DNA of 64,000 nt from an uncultured Bacilli bacterium. Its GTDB lineage: Bacteria; Bacillota_I; Bacilli_A; RF39; UBA660. The notes under the pieces are model-generated. The model was not told where the DNA came from, ran no database searches, and saw only the letters and a program-made list of their open reading frames with translations. The stretch's first letter is position 1. Every line of letters begins with the position of its first letter. Positions 17,296 to 25,668 of the stretch are shown here, piece after piece. The stretch covers positions 1 to 64,000 of the forward strand of contig CAKOSZ010000003.1 of NCBI GenBank assembly GCA_934119955.1, read 5' to 3'. The position numbers were made by a program, and so were the translations under genes.

Positions 17296-18387
17296 TTACC
17301 TCTTTATTATTATTAATGGTATTTCCATTTCTCTATCAGTTATACCAGCATGACTACTTTTCATTACTTCATCACCTTTTTTATCTTTAATACCTTTATT
17401 AGATTTAGCAAGAAAGAAAAAATCTCCTAAGGTACTTTTTAATCTTTTATTTTCATTTTCACCTAAATATTTTTCTTCTAGTAATTCTTGTTTAGTTTTT
17501 AATATAAAGTCATTTTTAAAGTATTTGTTATATAAATTTATAAATTCTAAAAACTTATTTTTTTTGACATGAAAAGAACAAAACCTTGGTTCAAGAGAAG
17601 TTTCATTTTCAAGTAAATCTTGAACATCAGGATAATCTTCTAAGTAATAATATTCTATATCTGTATGACCATGATCAGATGTTATAATTACTAAACTATT
17701 TTCTAATTTTTCTATATATTCTTTTGATTTATCATTTAACATTTTAATACAATCTATTACCTCTTTGGTATTATTACCAAACTCATGAAGTAAACTGTCA
17801 GGCTCAGTATAATAAGCATAGATATATTTTTTAGTTTTATCACATGAATATTTAACTATTTTCTTAAACATATCATCTATATTGGTATAAGGATTTTCTC
17901 CAAATGGAAAAAGTTCTATGGCTTTATATTTCCCTTTTTCATTTATTTCTTCTACTATTGTTTTATATGGCATATAGGTTTTACCGACTGGTATATCACA
18001 TAAAATATCAGTATCTTTATAAGTATTTTTATATAAAGTTACACTTCTTTTAAGTTCAGGTATATATGTATCCCATCCAAGCCAATTATGTTCTGATGGA
18101 AATAATCCTGTTTGCATACTAGTTGTTGAAGCAGTTGTTGTTGCTGGATGAACAGATGTAATTACTTCTTTTAAATTATCTTTAAAATAATCAATATTAT
18201 TAATATCATCTAATATTTTTTTACCCATTCCATCATATAAAATAACTATTATATTTTGATAATTATCTTTTAAATAATCATCTATTAATTTATTAGTTTC
18301 ATGAAATGTTTCAAGTTCAAATTCTTTTCTTATCGAATTTGCCACATTTACATTACAATTATTCAAATCACATTTTATTAAATTCAT
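17296..18387 (-). CDS. Alkaline phosphatase superfamily (nucleotide pyrophosphatase/phosphodiesterase-like)
   Basis: A 363-aa metal-dependent hydrolase. The first metal ligand is in LYDGMGKK, the catalytic nucleophile Thr in HPATTTASTTSMQTG, and the later ligands in EPDSLLHEFG and ITSDHGHTDIE, the pattern of type I phosphodiesterase/nucleotide pyrophosphatase enzymes. There is no signal peptide, so it acts in the cytoplasm. The ATG at 18387 follows AAAGGAG. It heads the cluster of phosphatase, phosphorylase and hydrolase genes. Confidence 0.8.
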   Translation of the reverse strand: MNLIKCDLNNCNVNVANSIRKEFELETFHETNKLIDDYLKDNYQNIIVILYDGMGKKILDDINNIDYFKDNLKEVITSVHPATTTASTTSMQTGLFPSEHNWLGWDTYIPELKRSVTLYKNTYKDTDILCDIPVGKTYMPYKTIVEEINEKGKYKAIELFPFGENPYTNIDDMFKKIVKYSCDKTKKYIYAYYTEPDSLLHEFGNNTKEVIDCIKMLNDKSKEYIEKLENSLVIITSDHGHTDIEYYYLEDYPDVQDLLENETSLEPRFCSFHVKKNKFLEFINLYNKYFKNDFILKTKQELLEEKYLGENENKRLKSTLGDFFFLAKSNKGIKDKKGDEVMKSSHAGITDREMEIPLIIIKR

Positions 18388-18454
18388 ATTGGCTCCTTTT
18401 ATGACTTTATTATACATGAAAAAAAGGCAAAATAAAAGAACATATTTCTATGCT

Positions 18455-19042
18455 CTATTTTACTAAAATTTTTGGTTTTGCAACTACATCTACATCAATT
18501 ATATTTTCAAAATTTTCTTTACTTGCATATCTAACATATAAGAATTTAACCATTGATTTATAAATATTGATAGCATCATTCATTCTATTTTCAGCAATTG
18601 CAACAAAAGCTTTTGCTAAATAATTTGTCATTAAATTTGTACAAAATTCAACTCTATTGTTTTCTCTGTATAATCTAACAGCTATTTCTGGACCAACTAA
18701 ATCATACATAGTTGCCTCACCTTTAGTCTCTGCATCTTCCCTTACTAAATCAATTAATGTTCCTATTTGAGTAAAAAACTTATTATTTTCATTGATATTT
18801 AATATATCACATATAGCAGTCATAATATACCATGTAAATGCACTTTCGATAGAACTTAAAGTTCTAGTAGGATGCTTTTCAAAACAACTATATCGTTTTC
18901 TTGGATCCTCACTACCACCATATCTTGTACATTCTACTTTAGTAGTACCAGTAAATTTACTATGATGACACCAAGCACATGGTCCACTATTATCTTTTTT
19001 ACTTGGTTCATCAGGTATATATTCATAATGTACTTTTGCCAT
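18455..19042 (-). CDS. Unknown protein with four-cysteine N-terminus
   Basis: About 195 aa. The N-terminal 60 residues contain CAWC, then two more single cysteines (residues 22, 25, 38 and 53 from this start), a likely zinc site, with tryptophan and histidines around it. The rest is helical, with AKAFVAIAENRMNDAINIYK resembling one TPR-like repeat. No family recognised. Two starts are possible (19051 and 19042); GGAGG is too close to the first, so I prefer the second. The gene stands alone beside the insertion element. Confidence 0.65.
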   Translation of the reverse strand: MAKVHYEYIPDEPSKKDNSGPCAWCHHSKFTGTTKVECTRYGGSEDPRKRYSCFEKHPTRTLSSIESAFTWYIMTAICDILNINENNKFFTQIGTLIDLVREDAETKGEATMYDLVGPEIAVRLYRENNRVEFCTNLMTNYLAKAFVAIAENRMNDAINIYKSMVKFLYVRYASKENFENIIDVDVVAKPKILVK

Positions 19043-19097
19043 AAACTCCATAACCTCCCTTAATTGGCAACTATCGTACCATAAAACTTCATAAATG

Positions 19098-19117
19098 TCA
19101 ATTAATAAATTTTCTAT
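19098..19117 (+). repeat. Left copy of 20-bp target-site duplication
   Basis: TCAATTAATAAATTTTCTAT, identical to 20915-20934 on the other side of the IS30-family element. The right copy carries the native 3' end of the gene at 20915-21823. Confidence 0.8.
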
Positions 19118-19262
19118 GTTAAATAAAGTTGGAAGTTCCCACTAAATTTAAAATGGGAATTTAATCTTAAAAATATATTTTAGCATATGATATACTTTTA
19201 TTATCTTTTTAAAGACAAGGCAACGCTGGGGAGCGACCTGAGTGTAAAAAGATGCTATACAA

Positions 19263-19397
19263 AAAAGAAAGATATAAATACGTTATAAATTGTATTATAT
19301 CTTTTTTCTTTCTTTTTTGGTTGCTTACACGATAAACCCTAGGGTTTGGGGCAAAGCCCCAATATATCTTGTATTTTTTATTAATTAGATATAAAAT
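19263..19397 (+). promoter_or_regulatory. Leader of the IS: hairpins and transposase promoter
   Basis: The 300 bp before the transposase hold, in order, a long AT hairpin (19263-19310, AAAGATATAA against TTATATCTTT-like arm), a perfect palindrome AAACCCTAGGGTTT (19334-19347), a hairpin TTGGGGCAAAGCCCCAA (19346-19362), and a promoter with TTGTAT (19369) and TAAAAT (19392) 17 bp apart. Hairpins here may block transcription coming in from outside. Confidence 0.5.
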
Positions 19398-19441
19398 ACT
19401 AAATCGTTGGTTTGTTTGTCAATTAAAGGAGTGAAATAATT

Positions 19442-20650
19442 ATGGCAAACTATAAACAATTATCAAAAGAAGATAGAACTACAATTGAACATTTAATAAA
19501 TGAAGGGAATAATTTTACTAAAATTGGAGATGCAATCAAATATGATAGAACTACTATATCCAAAGAAATAAAAAGAAATCGTTATATAAAAAATGCTCTT
19601 TTCTCGCCTTATAGTGAAACAGGAAGAAAAAAAGCACTATCTGGATGTGAAAAATTAAACAAGCCCCCGTATTGTTGTAATAATTGCAAAATTAAAAATT
19701 ATTGTTCTAAATATCATCTATATTATAATGCAAAAATTGCACAAAATCATTATGAATCAGTTTTGATAGAATCACGAAAAGGTGTTGATATTACCGAAGA
19801 TGAAATTAACATAATTAACAAAGATATTGTTCCTTTTGTAAAAAATAAAAAGCAAAGTGTTAATCAAATCTTTATTAATCATCCAGATATTCTCTATTTT
19901 TCAAAAACAACATTTTATTCATATGTTAATAACGGTGTTATTTCTTTAAAAAATATAGATTTACCTAGAAAAGTTAAATATAAACCAAGAAAGAAAAATC
20001 CAAACAAAGAAAACAAAAGAAATATATCTATTTTATTAAATAGAACTTATGAAGACTATGTAATTAAAATAGATAAAGAACCTAAATCAAATATATGGCA
20101 ATTAGATACAGTTATAGGTTTAAATGATGATTCTAAATGTTTAATGACTTTTTTATTAGTTGAAACTAATTTTATGTTAATACGTCTTTTAGATAAAAAG
20201 AACATTAAATGTGTTAATGAGGCTTTCGATAAGATTAGAAATGATTTAGGTATTGATTATTATCAAAAGATAATAAATATTATTTTAACAGATAACGGTA
20301 CTGAATTTTTTGATCCAACACATATTGAATTTAATTTAAACACTGGTGAAAAATTATGCTATTTATATTATTGTCATCCAAATTCACCAGAAGAGAAACC
20401 TGAATTAGAAAAAAATCATGAATATATAAGATACGTTTTACCTAAAAAAACTTCATTTGAAAATCTCACTAATACAGATATTAAACTATTAGAAGATAAT
20501 ATAAATAATATTCCAAGAGAAATATTAGGTGGGCAAACACCTTATAATTTAACAAAAGAAAAATTCCCAGAATTAATAGAAAAAATTAAATCTAGTTACA
20601 TTATGCCTGATGATGTAACTTTAAACCCAAAAGATATAATATTCCATTAA
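19442..20650 (+). CDS. IS30-family transposase
   Basis: A 402-aa DDE transposase. The N-terminal helix-turn-helix is typical (YKQLSKEDRTTIEHLINEG, then KIGDAIKYDRTTISKEIKRN), followed by a Cys-rich zinc-like stretch (CCNNCKIKNYC). The catalytic triad is visible as IWQLDTVIG (D), ILTDNGTEF (D) and EKPELEKNHEYIR (E). AAAGGAGTG precedes the ATG. All key residues are present, so it is probably functional. Confidence 0.95.
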   Translation: MANYKQLSKEDRTTIEHLINEGNNFTKIGDAIKYDRTTISKEIKRNRYIKNALFSPYSETGRKKALSGCEKLNKPPYCCNNCKIKNYCSKYHLYYNAKIAQNHYESVLIESRKGVDITEDEINIINKDIVPFVKNKKQSVNQIFINHPDILYFSKTTFYSYVNNGVISLKNIDLPRKVKYKPRKKNPNKENKRNISILLNRTYEDYVIKIDKEPKSNIWQLDTVIGLNDDSKCLMTFLLVETNFMLIRLLDKKNIKCVNEAFDKIRNDLGIDYYQKIINIILTDNGTEFFDPTHIEFNLNTGEKLCYLYYCHPNSPEEKPELEKNHEYIRYVLPKKTSFENLTNTDIKLLEDNINNIPREILGGQTPYNLTKEKFPELIEKIKSSYIMPDDVTLNPKDIIFH

Positions 20651-20914
20651 ACTAAGAATTAAACTTTGAAAGTATAGATTAAATTTCTATTCTTTCATTG
20701 GCAAACAAGCCATTAAATTATAAATAAATATAAATGTACGGGAACTAAGTCGCGAAAAGATACAGTTTCGTACACTTTTTTGCATGGAATAATTCTTCCA
20801 TAAGCAGATATATAATATCACATTTTAATAAAATATGCAAAAAAAGATAAATTCTACGGGAATTTAATCCTTAAAATTTACCTTTTTATTTAATGTGGGA
20901 ACTTTCAATTTAAT

Positions 20915-20934
20915 TCAATTAATAAATTTTCTAT
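20915..20934 (+). repeat. Right copy of 20-bp target-site duplication
   Basis: Identical to 19098-19117. It contains the stop codon and last residues of the minus-strand gene that follows, so the insertion left that gene intact. Confidence 0.8.
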
Positions 20935-21823
20935 TAATCCAATCAATACCTATTATATTAATATGTTCTTTAATAACTAAATAAATAGAATACAATAAAT
21001 ACTCATAATCATCTTGCATCCTTGTAATATTTAAAATACAATCTTCTTTAATATTACCATTTAAAATATCATCATATAAATCAAAGTAATAACTTGGAAA
21101 AAGCATTCTAATATAAAAATATATATAATCACTACTTGATAATTTTATTCTTTTAAAATAATTAATTATTTCTAATATATCCATTTTATTTTTAAAAAAA
21201 CATGATTTAATATACTCAGTTAAATCTCTTATTCTATAATCTACTATTAAATTTAAAGGATTATAAAACTCTTTTTTACTAGTATTATACAAAACTCTTC
21301 TATGACATATACTTAAATTATCATTTTTAGTATTTATAAGTTTTAAATAACTAATAGCATTTTCTGCTAACCCAATATAATAATAAATAGAATTATAAAT
21401 TATCTTATACTTAATTCTTAAATGATTAATTGAATACTCTATATTATCTATTTTACTTGACCACAAATAATACCAATTATCTCTTCTTAATAAATTTAAT
21501 TTAAATTTCATTCTATTAAATTCTAATATTTTATTAATATCAACAATACTATTATCATTAATATTTAAAAGAACTAAACAATAATAATTATTTTCATAAA
21601 ATGTTAATATCTCTTGTTTATTATTTAAAATTATTTTATTAATTTTCATATTATTAAATAACATATAATTATTTAAATTATATAAATCATTTATTTCATC
21701 TAAATTTCTATCATATTTATAAAAACAAAAAGCATTATTTTTATAAGTAAAATAATAATTATTATTTTTATAACTTATTCTATCTATCATAATATAATAA
21801 TAATATCTTAGTAAATCAATCAA
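20915..21823 (-). CDS. Unknown protein, possibly YutH/CotS-like pseudokinase
   Basis: A 302-aa protein very rich in Tyr, Asn, Ile and Lys. The central part (ICHRRVLYN, NPLNLIVDYRIRDLTEYIKS and RMLFPSYYFDLYDDI) resembles the second half of spore-coat associated YutH/CotS kinase-like proteins, but no kinase catalytic residues are visible. I hold this assignment weakly. The start is probably TTG at 21823, which has AGGTG at good distance. The IS30 element inserted exactly at its stop codon. Confidence 0.45.
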   Translation of the reverse strand: MIDLLRYYYYIMIDRISYKNNNYYFTYKNNAFCFYKYDRNLDEINDLYNLNNYMLFNNMKINKIILNNKQEILTFYENNYYCLVLLNINDNSIVDINKILEFNRMKFKLNLLRRDNWYYLWSSKIDNIEYSINHLRIKYKIIYNSIYYYIGLAENAISYLKLINTKNDNLSICHRRVLYNTSKKEFYNPLNLIVDYRIRDLTEYIKSCFFKNKMDILEIINYFKRIKLSSSDYIYFYIRMLFPSYYFDLYDDILNGNIKEDCILNITRMQDDYEYLLYSIYLVIKEHINIIGIDWINRKFIN

Positions 21824-21901
21824 GTTATCACCTACTTAATTATATTAAAATATTTATTTTTTATTTAAAATTTGTTATACTAATAACGAAAGGAAGTTTT
21901 T

Positions 21902-22147
21902 ATGCAAGAAAATGAATTAAATCAAAAAATAGAAACTGTTTTAGATAAATTAAGACCATTTTTAATAAGTGATGGTGGTAATATTAAATTTATTAAAGTA
22001 GATAATGGTATTTGTTATTTAAGGTTTTTAGGTCATTGTGCTACTTGTCCTATGATGTTAGTTACTTTAAATGATAGTATTAAAGAAGCATTAATAAATG
22101 AAATTGATGAAATAGTTGATGTAAAATTAGTAACAGAAGAAGATTAA
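21902..22147 (+). CDS. NifU-like iron-sulfur scaffold protein
   Basis: An 81-aa NifU C-terminal domain protein. The conserved core LRPFLISDGGNIKF and the cluster-binding CATCPM motif are both present; two such motifs in a dimer hold one [4Fe-4S] cluster for delivery to client proteins. GAAAGGAAG precedes the ATG. The radical SAM enzymes encoded elsewhere in the window are possible clients. Confidence 0.92.
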   Translation: MQENELNQKIETVLDKLRPFLISDGGNIKFIKVDNGICYLRFLGHCATCPMMLVTLNDSIKEALINEIDEIVDVKLVTEED

Positions 22148-22193
22148 AAATCTTTTTTTTGTTGTAATTTTTTGTTATAATGATAAAGGTGAT

Positions 22194-22886
22194 ATGATGA
22201 GAGAAAAAATTAAGAAAATTATGGTATTTATATGTTTTTATTTTTTATTTTTATATAGTAGTTTAATTTATTTAGTACCTCTTAAATTATTAAATATTAG
22301 TTATAATGGGTTAAATGCTAATATTAAAGTATTATTATCAATTACTGCTTCTATAACAATTTCTCTTATAATGATTATAGTTTATAGAAAAAATTTAAAA
22401 GTAATGTTTAATGACTATAAAAAAAATTACAAAAATTATTTTGATTTAGGTCTTAAATGTTATTTTGTTGGTTTGCTAATTATGTGTTTAAGTAATACTT
22501 TAATTGGAATATTTACCCCCGTTCATGAGGCAAATAATGAAGTACTTGTTCAAAATATGTTAAAAACTACTCCTGTTTTAAGTTTTATAAGTGCATCTTT
22601 TTGTGCTCCTTTTCTAGAAGAGATGTTATTTAGAAAAAGTTTAGGTGATATTTTTGATAATAAATATATTAAAATATTTATGTGTGGTTTAGTATTTGGC
22701 TTACTTCATGTTGTATTTAGTATGAATTCTTTATATGATTTACTATATATATTCCCATATGGAGCCTTAGGAAGTGCATTTGCTTGTATTTTAACTAAGA
22801 AAAACAATATATTTATTCCTATTACTTTTCATATGTTACATAATGGCATTTTAACTTTAATTTCTATTATAGGATATTTATTATGA
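22194..22886 (+). CDS. CPBP family intramembrane metalloprotease
   Basis: A 230-aa membrane protein with about six to eight helices. The CPBP/Abi motifs are present: EEMLFR (EExxxR), FGLLHVVFS and the final HMLHNG histidine region. Family members include prenyl-protein endopeptidases and bacteriocin-immunity proteins, so the function here is open. AAAGGTGAT precedes the ATG; a second ATG follows immediately. The gene overlaps the next by 4 bp (ATGA). Confidence 0.88.
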   Translation: MMREKIKKIMVFICFYFLFLYSSLIYLVPLKLLNISYNGLNANIKVLLSITASITISLIMIIVYRKNLKVMFNDYKKNYKNYFDLGLKCYFVGLLIMCLSNTLIGIFTPVHEANNEVLVQNMLKTTPVLSFISASFCAPFLEEMLFRKSLGDIFDNKYIKIFMCGLVFGLLHVVFSMNSLYDLLYIFPYGALGSAFACILTKKNNIFIPITFHMLHNGILTLISIIGYLL

Positions 22887-23725
22887 ATTCAAGACTTGAA
22901 AAGAATAAAAAGATAACTCATGAAATAGATAGTGAAAAAAGAAAGAAGACAACTAAAATAATTGTTAAAATAATTAGTATAATTTTAGTAACTATCTTTT
23001 CTCTTCTATGTTTTTCTATGTTTATAGGAGCCAAATACTTAGTTGTTAAAGAATATAAAATAACTAGTAATAAATTACCAAGTAGTTTTCACGGAATAAA
23101 AATAGTTCAGTTTAGTGATTTATTATATCCAAGTTTTAATGAAAAAGATTTAGATAATTTAAAAAATAAAATAAATGAATTAAAACCAGATATTATTGTT
23201 TTTACTGGTAATGTTAAAAGATTAGACTACGAACTTACTAAAAATGATATTAGTATTTTATCTAAGTTTTTTAATTCCTTAGAAAGTAGTATAAATAAAT
23301 ATGCAATATATGGAACAAATGATAAAAATTTCTTAGATATCTTAGAAAATAGTTTTACTATCTTAGATAATAGTGAAAATGTTGTTTATAACAAAGAAAT
23401 AGATAGTATTAAAATAATTGGTTTTAATTCAAATGATGTAAATACTAGTAAAATAAGTGAAGAAAGTAATTATAGTATTTGTTTAATAAATGATCCAGAT
23501 AATTATGATAAAATAAAAGATAAATGTGATTTAACTCTTGCTGGTAATACCTTAGGAGGAGAAATTAAAATACCTTTTTACAAAGGAATATTAACAAATA
23601 ATAAATATTATAAAGATTACTATCAAGAATATAATATGTATATATCAAATGGAATTGGCAATAATTATAAAGTTAGATTATTTAATCAGCCAAGTATTAG
23701 TTTATATAGATTAAATAAATATTAA
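22883..23725 (+). CDS. Degenerate metallophosphoesterase-like membrane protein
   Basis: A 280-aa protein with one N-terminal membrane helix (about residues 24-50) and an outer domain laid out like YkuE-type metallophosphoesterases: KIVQFSDLLYP, DIIVFTGNV, IYGTNDKNF. At these positions active enzymes have D-x-H, GD and GNHD. Here the metal ligands are replaced, so it is probably inactive as a phosphoesterase. It is coupled to the CPBP gene by an ATGA overlap, which suggests a joint role. Confidence 0.65.
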   Translation: MNSRLEKNKKITHEIDSEKRKKTTKIIVKIISIILVTIFSLLCFSMFIGAKYLVVKEYKITSNKLPSSFHGIKIVQFSDLLYPSFNEKDLDNLKNKINELKPDIIVFTGNVKRLDYELTKNDISILSKFFNSLESSINKYAIYGTNDKNFLDILENSFTILDNSENVVYNKEIDSIKIIGFNSNDVNTSKISEESNYSICLINDPDNYDKIKDKCDLTLAGNTLGGEIKIPFYKGILTNNKYYKDYYQEYNMYISNGIGNNYKVRLFNQPSISLYRLNKY

Positions 23726-23773
23726 AAAAGCAACTTAAAGTAAACTATGAAACTTTAAAAAGTTGTTTTTTTT
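23724..23773 (+). terminator. Bidirectional terminator
   Basis: AAAAAAGCAACTT pairs with AAAGTTGTTTTTTT around an inner AAAGT/ACTTT pair. It lies between convergent genes. Confidence 0.8.
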
Positions 23774-24959
23774 ATTTAAAATATTTAATTATAAAACTAG
23801 TTCCAATCCCCACTTTTGATGTAACCGAAATACTTCCTTCATCATGTTCAATAATAGATTTAGCAAGAGATAATCCTATTCCTACACTACTTGAAGTACT
23901 ATTTTCACATTTATAAAATCTTTCAAAAATATGTTTTAAATCATGTTCACTAATACCTACTCCATTGTCTTTAATCGTAATACTAGTATACAATTTATTA
24001 TTTTCAACAATTATTTCAATATTTTTATTATTTAAGGAATGCTCCAAAGAGTTTTTTAAAATATTAGTTAAAGCCTCTTCTTCCCAGTTAAAATCTCCTT
24101 TAATAAAAGATTGTAAGTCTCCCTTTTTAATAATTTCTATTTCTTTCAAATCAGCAAGAATAGAAACATTTAAAATAACTTTATCAAGTAAATCTGATAC
24201 TAATATTTTATCTCTTTTAAAAGTAATTGTATTAGCATCAAATCTTGCAAGTTTTAATAAAGAGTTTATTAAAAAATTTAAATTAATTACTATTCTTTTC
24301 ATATCTTTTACCTTTTCTTTATAATTAGTTTCATCTATATTATCAAGAATTAAAGTAATAGTTGTTAAAGGTGTTTTTATTTGATGAGAAATATCTTCTA
24401 AGGATTTTTTTAATAAAACTTTATCTTTTTGATTAATACTTGCTATTTCTTTTAACATAATAGTAGTTTTTAATAATTCATTTTTAAGAAGAGAAAAGCT
24501 TGTTTCATCATTACTATCTATTTCTAATTTATAAATACCCATGTTAATATCTTTTAAATAAGTTAAAATATAGTTTAATTCTTTATTAACTTTTCTTAAT
24601 TTAATTAAATAAATAATAAATAAACTTAAACTTAAAAGAAGAACTAAAACTAAATTAGAAATATTATTATACTTAACTAATTTATTATTATTTAAAACAT
24701 AACTGTTATCAAGATAAATTCCATATTCACTTAAAATATTATTATTTCCATTACTATTATTTAAAAGTGATACTATTTCTTCCTTAGTAATATTTGGATA
24801 TTTTTCTAAAATGTTAGCAATCACATTATTTAAAAATAAATTGTTGTTAGTAACATACTTTTGATAAAATAAAAAATTAGAAAAATAAATAAGTAAAATA
24901 AAACTTAAAATAATTAAAATATTAGTAATTAAATATTTTTTATTTTTAAATATCCACAC
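23772..24959 (-). CDS. Two-component sensor histidine kinase
   Basis: A 395-aa kinase with two membrane helices (about 9-32 and 95-117) enclosing a short outer domain. The phospho-acceptor His is in LEDISHQIKTPLTT, and the ATP domain shows NILKNSLEHS, IKDNGVGIS, FERFYKC and VGIGLSLAKSIIEHD. It starts with GTG inside the last codons of the response regulator (14-bp overlap). Cognate signal unknown; no transporter adjoins it. Confidence 0.93.
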   Translation of the reverse strand: MWIFKNKKYLITNILIILSFILLIYFSNFLFYQKYVTNNNLFLNNVIANILEKYPNITKEEIVSLLNNSNGNNNILSEYGIYLDNSYVLNNNKLVKYNNISNLVLVLLLSLSLFIIYLIKLRKVNKELNYILTYLKDINMGIYKLEIDSNDETSFSLLKNELLKTTIMLKEIASINQKDKVLLKKSLEDISHQIKTPLTTITLILDNIDETNYKEKVKDMKRIVINLNFLINSLLKLARFDANTITFKRDKILVSDLLDKVILNVSILADLKEIEIIKKGDLQSFIKGDFNWEEEALTNILKNSLEHSLNNKNIEIIVENNKLYTSITIKDNGVGISEHDLKHIFERFYKCENSTSSSVGIGLSLAKSIIEHDEGSISVTSKVGIGTSFIIKYFK

Positions 24960-25584
24960 GGTATCCTACTCCTTTAATAGTTTTAATTATATCTGTATCT
25001 AGTTTTTCTCTTATTCTTTTAATATAAACTGTAATTGTATTATCATAAACATCATTACCTGTTAAATCAAAGATTTTATCGATTATTTTATCTCTTGTTA
25101 CAACTTTATTTAAGTTAGTAAATAATAAAAGTAGTAATTGGTATTCTAAACTAGTTAAATTAATTTCTTGATTATCTTTTAAAACAAGCATTTTATTTGT
25201 ATCAATTGTAATATTAGAAACTTTAATTAGTTTATTAACATTTAATATTTTATTAATACGAGCAAGTAATTCACCTGATAAAAATGGTTTAGTAATATAA
25301 TCATCTATTCCAAGGTTAAAACCATTTACTATATCACTTTCTAAATCTTTGGCTGTTAGAAAAATAGATGGTATTTGATAATTCTTTTTTATTTCTAAAA
25401 ATAAATCAGTTCCTAAGCCATCTGGTAAGGAAATATCTAAAATAACCAAGGAATAGGTTTTATTTAACTTTTCTAACGCCTCTTTAATAGTTGTTGCATA
25501 TTCTACTAAATAATTATTATTAGAAAGTAAAGTAGTTAAATTAGAAACTATGTCTAGATTATCTTCAACTAATAATATTTTCAT
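24946..25584 (-). CDS. OmpR/PhoB-type response regulator
   Basis: A 212-aa regulator. The receiver domain has EDN near the N-terminus, the phosphorylated Asp in LVILDISLPDG and the Lys in YITKPF. The C-terminal winged helix is typical (LTSLEYQLLLLLF, then VYIKRIREKL and TIKGVGYRVD). The ATG at 25584 is preceded by GGTGAT. It is followed, overlapping, by its histidine kinase. Confidence 0.95.
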   Translation of the reverse strand: MKILLVEDNLDIVSNLTTLLSNNNYLVEYATTIKEALEKLNKTYSLVILDISLPDGLGTDLFLEIKKNYQIPSIFLTAKDLESDIVNGFNLGIDDYITKPFLSGELLARINKILNVNKLIKVSNITIDTNKMLVLKDNQEINLTSLEYQLLLLLFTNLNKVVTRDKIIDKIFDLTGNDVYDNTITVYIKRIREKLDTDIIKTIKGVGYRVDI

Positions 25585-25668
25585 ATAAATCACCAAAGTT
25601 ATAATATCAAATATAAAAATGTTTTACAATAGAAAAAGTAATTCAAATTTAATTAAATTACTTTATGT

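Larger units (their letters stand above)
19118..20914 (+). mobile_element. IS30-family insertion sequence, about 1.8 kb
   Basis: An element of 1797 bp holding one IS30 transposase. The ends share an imperfect inverted repeat: GGAAGTTCCCAC at the left (from 19131) against GAAAGTTCCCAC read from the right end (20904 leftward). A 20-bp direct repeat flanks it. Such long duplications are known for some IS30 relatives in AT-rich Firmicutes/Mollicutes (IS1630 type), unlike the 2-3 bp of classical IS30. A second internal motif, GGGAATTTAATC, occurs near both ends in the same orientation. The element looks complete and may be active. Confidence 0.85.
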
